A stretch of 64,000 nucleotides of DNA. Source: Bacteroidaceae bacterium (GTDB lineage: Bacteria > Bacteroidota > Bacteroidia > Bacteroidales > Bacteroidaceae). Both the position numbers and the translations under genes were made by a program. The stretch spans positions 62,001 through 126,000 of the forward strand of contig JAILQO010000031.1 of assembly GCA_024698925.1 (NCBI GenBank). Direction: 5' to 3'. The notes under the pieces are model-generated. The model saw nothing but the letters and a program-made list of their open reading frames with translations, ran no database searches and was not told the DNA's origin. Shown piece after piece: positions 57,982-64,000 of this stretch (positions are counted from its first letter, which is position 1; each line of letters begins with the position of its first letter).

Positions 57982-59780
57982 AGGTTTGTTTTGATTATTT
58001 CTGCTTTGGCTTTTCCTACGACCGCTGCCAACTCTTCGATGCTGGCTTCGCGAATGCGTTTTACGCTCTTGAAGGCCTTCAGTAATGCCTGTTTACTCTT
58101 GGGCCCCACGCCTGGTATGATATCTAATTCCGACTTTAGTTGAGTCTTGCTACGCTTGTCCCGATGGAAGGTTATAGCATAGCGGTGCACCTCGTCTTGA
58201 ATATGTGTAAGGAGTCGGAATAATGCGCTGTCCTGCTTTAGTCCTACTGTCAGCGGTGGGTTGCCGTAAAGCAGTTCATGTGTCCTGTGCCGATCATCCT
58301 TGGCCAATCCAGCAATAGGAATATGTAGGCCTAATTCACCTTCCACAACCTCGCGTACGACACCCATTTGTCCGACACCTCCATCAGTAATAATCAGGTC
58401 GGGTAGGGGAGTACCTTCTTCTATCATACGTGTATAGCGGCGTCTTACGACTTCTTGCATGGAAGCGTAATCATTAGGGCCTTCAACCGTCTTGATGTTA
58501 TATTTGCGGTAATCAGCTTTACTTGGTTTACACTTCTTGAAGACGACACAACCAGCCACAGCGTCTGTTCCGGATATATTGGAATTATCAAAACATTCTA
58601 TATGATAAGGTAGCGATGGCAGCTGCAGATGCTCTTGAATCTCCTTCATGAGTCTTACGGCTTTTTGCTCCGGATTCAACTTATCTTGCTGCTTTAATCG
58701 ATCCACTTTGTACTGCTTAACATTTAGTTCTGACAGCGCTAAAAGTTGCCGCTTGTCGCCTCGTTGTGGGATGGTTATTTCTATATTTTCTAAAGGAAGT
58801 TCCACGTGGAACGGTAGAACAATTTCTTTTGCTTCAGACCCCCATCTATCGCGCATATCCATGATTCCGCGTACCAGTAATTCTTCTTTTGATTCATCCA
58901 ACTTCTTCTTATATTCAAAAGTGAAAGCTTGATTAATGGCACCTTCTACGACATGCAGATAATTGATGTATGCAATCTTCTCGTCATTGTCAATACAGAA
59001 GACATCGATGTTATGGGCGGTAGAAGTAATGACTTGGCTTTTTTCCTGATGTGCGGTAATGAGGTCATAACGACGTTTGATGACTTCAGCTTCCTCAAAT
59101 TTCATCTCGTTGGCAAGCTGTTGCATCTGCGCCATCATTTCTTTGCGAAGTGAAACGGTATCACCTTTCAGAATTCTCACAGCAGCATCGATATACGATA
59201 AATATTCCTCATGAGATTGGTAGCCGACACAAGGGCCAAGGCAATTCTTCATGTGATATTCCAAGCAAAGTTTATATTTGCCGTTTTGGACTCCCTCTTT
59301 GCTCATCGGCTGATGACACCGACGTATAGGATACAGATTCTTGAAAAGATCCAGAAGTCCGTTAATGGTAGGCATATGACTGTAGGGGCCGAAATATATG
59401 GCGCCTCTACGATCAATATGTCGAGTCTTAAATATGCGAGGAAGGTATTCTTTGGTAACAGCTATACTTGGGTAGCTTTTGCCGTCTTTGAGTAAAACGT
59501 TGTATCTTGGCTGGAATTGTTTGATTAATTGATTTTCTAATAGCAACGCCTCAGCCTCCGTTTTGACCACGGTGTAATGGATATCCCATATCTTGGATAC
59601 CAATATAGCCGTCTTTCGTGAGTTGTGCTCCCTATTGAAGTAGCTGCTTACGCGCCGCTTCAAGTTTTTGGCCTTACCCACGTAAATCACTGTCCCGTGT
59701 TCGTCGAAATACTGATAGCTACCAGGTGATTCGGGCAAACGAGAAATGATAGATTTGAGATGTTGCTCGCGCTCGTTCAT
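57978..59780 (-). CDS. uvrC: Excinuclease ABC subunit C
   Basis: LPESPGSYQYFDEHGTVIYVGKAKNLKRRVSSYF GIY-YIG; ECFDNSNISGTDAVAGCVVF; HhH end. Confidence 0.97.
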   Translation of the reverse strand: MNEREQHLKSIISRLPESPGSYQYFDEHGTVIYVGKAKNLKRRVSSYFNREHNSRKTAILVSKIWDIHYTVVKTEAEALLLENQLIKQFQPRYNVLLKDGKSYPSIAVTKEYLPRIFKTRHIDRRGAIYFGPYSHMPTINGLLDLFKNLYPIRRCHQPMSKEGVQNGKYKLCLEYHMKNCLGPCVGYQSHEEYLSYIDAAVRILKGDTVSLRKEMMAQMQQLANEMKFEEAEVIKRRYDLITAHQEKSQVITSTAHNIDVFCIDNDEKIAYINYLHVVEGAINQAFTFEYKKKLDESKEELLVRGIMDMRDRWGSEAKEIVLPFHVELPLENIEITIPQRGDKRQLLALSELNVKQYKVDRLKQQDKLNPEQKAVRLMKEIQEHLQLPSLPYHIECFDNSNISGTDAVAGCVVFKKCKPSKADYRKYNIKTVEGPNDYASMQEVVRRRYTRMIEEGTPLPDLIITDGGVGQMGVVREVVEGELGLHIPIAGLAKDDRHRTHELLYGNPPLTVGLKQDSALFRLLTHIQDEVHRYAITFHRDKRSKTQLKSELDIIPGVGPKSKQALLKAFKSVKRIREASIEELAAVVGKAKAEIIKTNL

Positions 59781-60311
59781 TTATATCTTCAATAACGTGG
59801 TGATGTCCACATCTTCTGGGAACATTGCACGTCCATGGAGTCCTTCAATCGTAAGCTCAATGATAAAGTTGATATAAGTTTGTTTGGGATTGAACTGCTT
59901 GACGAGATTATAGGCTGCCAACATAGAGCCACCCGTGGCGAGTAGATCGTCATGGAGGAGAACCACATCCTTTTCTGTGATGGCGTCTGTGTGTATTTCA
60001 ATCGTGTCTTTGCCATACTCTTTCATGTAACTTTCCTGACGTGTTTCAGCAGGCAATTTTCCGGGCTTACGGCACATCACGAAGCCTGCTCCCAGTTTGT
60101 AAGCCAGAGCGGCACCTACGACAAATCCTCGACTCTCGATACCTACCACTTTTGTAATACCTTTGTCTTTGTACATATCATAGAGCTCGTTCACCATGAT
60201 TTTCAGGCAGCGCGAGTTCTTGTAGAGCGTGCTGACATCTTTGAATTGAATACCTGGGATGGGGAAATCAGGTACATTACGGAGATGCTTGAGAAGGATT
60301 TCGTTGTTCAT
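59781..60311 (-). CDS. apt: Adenine phosphoribosyltransferase
   Basis: FPIPGIQFKDVSTL; VVGIESRGFVVGAALAYKLGAGFVMCRKPGKLP; ATG at 60311 (ORF-track 60362 is GTG). Confidence 0.94.
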   Translation of the reverse strand: MNNEILLKHLRNVPDFPIPGIQFKDVSTLYKNSRCLKIMVNELYDMYKDKGITKVVGIESRGFVVGAALAYKLGAGFVMCRKPGKLPAETRQESYMKEYGKDTIEIHTDAITEKDVVLLHDDLLATGGSMLAAYNLVKQFNPKQTYINFIIELTIEGLHGRAMFPEDVDITTLLKI

Positions 60312-60368
60312 TGTTGTATGATTATTGAGGTTATCTACTATGGGCGTATGAAAATGTTTCACGTGGAA

Positions 60369-62276
60369 CTATCTTCCGAGAAGGACTAGAAGAACATTGA
60401 TATCAGAGGGGGACACGCCAGGGATACGCGAAGCCTGTCCTAGTGTTTCTGGTTCGTGTGCAGTCAGTTTTTGTCGACCTTCTGTCGAGATGGATTGAAG
60501 CTGACTGTAATCAAAACGTCCACGGATCCGGATGTCTTCCAGCCTGTGCATCTTTCCCGCCTGCTCCTGCTCGCGTTGGATATAGCCCTTGTATTTGATT
60601 TCAATCTCTGCTTCCTCCAGAATCTCTTCTTTGTTGTTTTGGAACGTATCGAGGAAGGAGCTCAGGGAGGGTAGGGTAGATGCCAGGTTCTCAAGGGTTA
60701 GCTGTGGACGTCCTAAAAGCTCCATCAGCTTACAGCCTCTAGTTAGTGGTGCTGTGCCCAATTGCTCCAGGAATCCGTTGATATCTTTCATTTTCACGGA
60801 AGTCTCCTCTGCATAGCGTATCATGCGCTCTACTTCGGACTTCTTTTGAAGGAAATGTTGGAGGCGTTCGGTGGTTGCGACACCCATTCGATGACCGGTC
60901 TCGGTGAGACGGGCGTCGGCATTATCCTGACGAAGCAAGATGCGATATTCGGCACGACTGGTGAACATGCGATAAGGCTCATCAACACCTTTGCAGACGA
61001 GGTCGTCAATGAGTACGCCAATATAGGCTTCGTCCCGTTTGAGCACCTGTGGCTCCTCGCCGTTACAATGTCGGGCTGCATTGATGCCGGCCATCAACCC
61101 CTGTCCTGCCGCCTCCTCATAACCCGTCGTGCCATTCACCTGCCCTGCCAAATAGAGCCCGCTAATGACGCGCGACTCCAAAGAATGGTGCAGTTGAGTG
61201 GGATCAAAGAAATCATATTCGATGGCGTAGCCTGGTCGATAGATTTCCAGATTGCGGAAGGCAGGAATGAGTTTCAACGCCTCTATTTGCACATCGATAG
61301 GCAGCGAGGACGAGAAGCCGTTGAGGTAGTATTCGTTCGTATTTGTGCCTTCAGGTTCCAGGAATAGCTGATGCTGTTCCTTGTCCGGGAAGGTAACAAG
61401 TTTCGTCTCAATACTGGGACAGTAACGAGGTCCAATGCTCTGAATTTGACCATTATAGAGTGGCGAATCCGGAAGACCGGCGCGAAGACGGTCATGAACG
61501 GCCTCGTTGGTGTAAGTGATGTAGCAGGGGAGCTGGGGAAGAGCCGTAGTTCCATTTTGCGGGAACGTTGAAGTGTCTGGCAACTCAGAGGGGAAGAAGG
61601 AGAATCTTCGTCCTTCGGTATCCCCTGGCTGTTCAGTCATCAGCGTGAGATCTACGGAGCGGACATCAATGCGTACGGGTGTGCCCGTCTTCATGCGTGC
61701 CACACGGACACCATGAGCTGCAATACTCTCTGCCAATTCCAAGGAGGGTGGTTCAGCACAGCGGCCTCCTGGTAATTTGACGCGCCCGATATGCATGAGG
61801 CCATTGAGGAATGTGCCAGCCGTGAGGACTACACTCTTGGCTTTGAAGGTCATGCCGAGATAGGTCTCTACGCCTGTCGCGATTCCGTTTTCCACGATGA
61901 GCCGTCTGACCTGATCTTGCCAAATGTGCAGGTTCGGGGTATTCTCCAGAACCTCTCGCCAAGACCAAATAAACTTGCCTCGGTCACATTGTGCACGAGG
62001 GCTCCACATGGCAGGACCTTTGGAGCGGTTCAACATACGGAATTGTATGCTGGTCGCATCCGTTACACGCCCCATGGCACCGCCTATTGCGTCTATTTCC
62101 CTGACTATCTGCCCTTTAGCAATTCCGCCAACGGCTGGGTTACAGGACATCTGCGCTATCTTATTCATGTCCATCGTGATGAGTAGCGTTTGTGCACCGA
62201 TACGCGCAGACGCATGAGCCGCCTCGCAACCTGCATGGCCGGCACCAATCACGATGACATCATAGAACTGTTCCAC
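60369..62276 (-). CDS. mnmG: tRNA uridine-5-carboxymethylaminomethyl modification enzyme (GTG start)
   Basis: YDVIVIGAGHAGCEAAHASARIGA; GGRCAEPPSLELAESI; FTSRAEYRILLRQDNAD. Confidence 0.97.
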   Translation of the reverse strand: MEQFYDVIVIGAGHAGCEAAHASARIGAQTLLITMDMNKIAQMSCNPAVGGIAKGQIVREIDAIGGAMGRVTDATSIQFRMLNRSKGPAMWSPRAQCDRGKFIWSWREVLENTPNLHIWQDQVRRLIVENGIATGVETYLGMTFKAKSVVLTAGTFLNGLMHIGRVKLPGGRCAEPPSLELAESIAAHGVRVARMKTGTPVRIDVRSVDLTLMTEQPGDTEGRRFSFFPSELPDTSTFPQNGTTALPQLPCYITYTNEAVHDRLRAGLPDSPLYNGQIQSIGPRYCPSIETKLVTFPDKEQHQLFLEPEGTNTNEYYLNGFSSSLPIDVQIEALKLIPAFRNLEIYRPGYAIEYDFFDPTQLHHSLESRVISGLYLAGQVNGTTGYEEAAGQGLMAGINAARHCNGEEPQVLKRDEAYIGVLIDDLVCKGVDEPYRMFTSRAEYRILLRQDNADARLTETGHRMGVATTERLQHFLQKKSEVERMIRYAEETSVKMKDINGFLEQLGTAPLTRGCKLMELLGRPQLTLENLASTLPSLSSFLDTFQNNKEEILEEAEIEIKYKGYIQREQEQAGKMHRLEDIRIRGRFDYSQLQSISTEGRQKLTAHEPETLGQASRIPGVSPSDINVLLVLLGR

Positions 62277-62394
62277 TATATCCTCTTTTGTATTGTCGGG
62301 CTGTATTTTTGACTGCCGCGACGCTTTTTACGGCGCGAAGATACGCCAAAATCCTGAATCTTGAATAACTTTTTAACAAAAAGCGTCTTTTTGC

Positions 62395-62425
62395 TTTGCT
62401 AAATCGGTAAAAAGCTATATTTTTG
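62395..62425 (+). promoter_or_regulatory. Bacteroidetes-type promoter TTTG-N19-TATTTTTG upstream of sdhC
   Basis: TTTG 62395-62398, TATTTTTG 62418-62425. Confidence 0.65.
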
Positions 62426-62512
62426 CGGCATCATACGCGTGATATGCGCGCCAGAACCTATAAATTAAAGCATATTCATAACAAATCAATTTCAAACTAA
62501 ATTTTATTCTTT

Positions 62513-63199
62513 ATGTGGTTAACTGATTCATCTATCGGAAGGAAAGTAGTGATGTCCGTCACAGGCCTCTCGCTCGTTCTCTTCCTGACGTTTCATGCTA
62601 GCATGAATGTCGTTGCGCTCTTCAGCGCTGAGGGCTACAACATGATTTGTGAGTTCCTTGGCGCTAACTGGTACGCTGTTGTAGCCACCCTTGGTTTGGC
62701 AGCCCTGATGGTACTGCATTTTGTGTTTGCTATCATCCTGACGCTGCAGAACAAGAAGGCACGTGGCACAGACAGCTATGCCGTAACCGACAAGCCTGAG
62801 AAGGTAGAGTGGGCCAGCCAGAACATGTTTCTCATTGGTGTGATCATCTGTCTGGGTCTGCTTCTGCACCTCTGGCATTTCTGGTACAACATGATGTGGG
62901 CCGAGCTTTCAGATCCTCTTGCTGCTATGGCTGCCATTCCTTCACCTGCGGATGGTTATGCCTGGATTGTATGGAACTTCCACGATCGGCCTGGAGCTCC
63001 TATCTACTCCCTGCTGTACATCGTATGGTTCTGCGCTCTTTGGATGCACATCAACCACGGCGTGTGGAGCGCTATCCAGACGCTGGGTTGGAGCGGTAAG
63101 ATTTGGCACAGCCGTTGGCAGTGCATCAGCTTCTGGTGGTCCACCATTGTGGTGCTGATGTTTGCCGTTGTGGTTATTAAGTTTGCCGTTTGGGGCTAA
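62513..63199 (+). CDS. sdhC: Succinate dehydrogenase/fumarate reductase cytochrome b subunit
   Basis: SSIGRKVVMSVTGLSLVLFLTFHASMNV; five TM helices; next to flavoprotein subunit. Confidence 0.93.
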   Translation: MWLTDSSIGRKVVMSVTGLSLVLFLTFHASMNVVALFSAEGYNMICEFLGANWYAVVATLGLAALMVLHFVFAIILTLQNKKARGTDSYAVTDKPEKVEWASQNMFLIGVIICLGLLLHLWHFWYNMMWAELSDPLAAMAAIPSPADGYAWIVWNFHDRPGAPIYSLLYIVWFCALWMHINHGVWSAIQTLGWSGKIWHSRWQCISFWWSTIVVLMFAVVVIKFAVWG

Positions 63200-63229
63200 C
63201 CTTTCACTCACTTTTAAATCATAATCATT

Positions 63230-64000
63230 ATGGCTACTGAAAAGGTAACAAAGAAAATAGATTCCAGAATTCCTGAGGGACCCGTTGCTGAGAAATGGAC
63301 CAACTATAAGGCACATCAGCGTTTGGTGAACCCGAAGAACAAACTGAAGCTCGACGTCATCGTCGTGGGTACGGGTCTGGCTGGTGCCAGCGCCGCCGCT
63401 TCTTTAGGTGAGATGGGCTTCAATGTCCTCAACTTCTGCATTCAGGACAGCCCCCGTCGCGCTCACTCCATTGCTGCACAGGGTGGTATCAATGCAGCCA
63501 AGAACTACCAGAACGACGGTGACTCCGTTTATCGTCTGTTCTACGACACCGTGAAGGGTGGTGACTATCGTGCTCGCGAGGCAAACGTCTATCGTCTGGC
63601 TGAGGTCAGCAACAACATCATTGACCAGTGCGTAGCTCAGGGCGTTCCCTTCGCTCGCGAATATGGCGGCATGCTGGCAAACCGTTCCTTCGGTGGTGCT
63701 CAGGTTAGCCGTACTTTCTATGCCAAGGGTCAGACCGGTCAGCAGCTTCTACTTGGTGCCTATAGCTCTCTTTCCGCACAGGTGCAGGCTGGCAAGGTGA
63801 AGCTCTTCACCCGTTACGAGATGGAGGACGTGGTTATCGTTGACGGTCGCGCCCGTGGTATCATCGCTAAGAACCTCGTAACAGGTAAGCTGGAGCGCTT
63901 CAGCGCCAACGCCGTTGTTATCGCTACTGGCGGCTACGGCAATGCCTACTTCCTCAGCACCAACGCCATGGGTTGCAACTGCACGGCTGCCGTTCAGTGC
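63230..64000 (+). CDS. sdhA: Succinate dehydrogenase/fumarate reductase flavoprotein subunit, partial (runs off window end)
   Basis: ATG 63230 [120 protein letters not shown]. Confidence 0.95.
   Translation, partial: MATEKVTKKIDSRIPEGPVAEKWTNYKAHQRLVNPKNKLKLDVIVVGTGLAGASAAASLGEMGFNVLNFCIQDSPRRAHSIAAQGGINAAKNYQNDGDSVYRLFYDTVKGGDYRAREANVYRLAEVSNNIIDQCVAQGVPFAREYGGMLANRSFGGAQVSRTFYAKGQTGQQLLLGAYSSLSAQVQAGKVKLFTRYEMEDVVIVDGRARGIIAKNLVTGKLERFSANAVVIATGGYGNAYFLSTNAMGCNCTAAVQC

Overview
The window is a gene-dense chromosomal segment from a Bacteroidales bacterium, probably Prevotellaceae. I base this on gene content, SusC/SusD, the large-type LepB, and TTTG-N19/20-TAnnTTTG promoters. From left to right: partial gyrB(-), rpsT(-), tRNA-Glu(-), recO(+), then a full division/cell-wall (dcw) cluster on the minus strand: rsmH-ftsL-like-ftsI-murE-mraY-murD-ftsW-murG-murC-ftsQ-ftsA-ftsZ. 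No mraZ is visible. Next come a small secreted protein, a PlsC-like/GNAT-like acyltransferase pair (candidate glycine-lipid synthesis), a modular secreted pectate-lyase-like protein, DUF4492-cydAB, sufS-ruvB(-) and a Rid-family protein. An 8-gene SusC/SusD lipoprotein/thioredoxin locus (about 31.4-42.7 kb, minus) lies directly behind dapB-lepB. The remainder is DUF2851-dprA-M16-metallophosphatase, dusB/U32, DUF4250, alkaline phosphatase, msrA, a DUF6250-like protein, an SDR, deoC-dtd-uvrC-apt-mnmG(-), sdhC and a partial sdhA/frdA. Most of the window is housekeeping. The most interesting non-ordinary signals are: (1) an in-frame GC-rich palindrome inside cydB; (2) a composite multi-palindrome element between cydB and sufS; (3) a 25-bp inverted repeat making up the dusB/U32 divergent promoter; (4) a 27-bp alternating purine-pyrimidine tract upstream of gyrB; (5) the SusCD-peptidase-like-FISUMP-DUF4105-TlpA locus, with an (AT)7 tract in the SusD signal peptide; (6) the HX5D acyltransferase motif. 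I saw no CRISPR array, transposase, prophage or rRNA. All family calls are by eye from the translations, and no searches were run.
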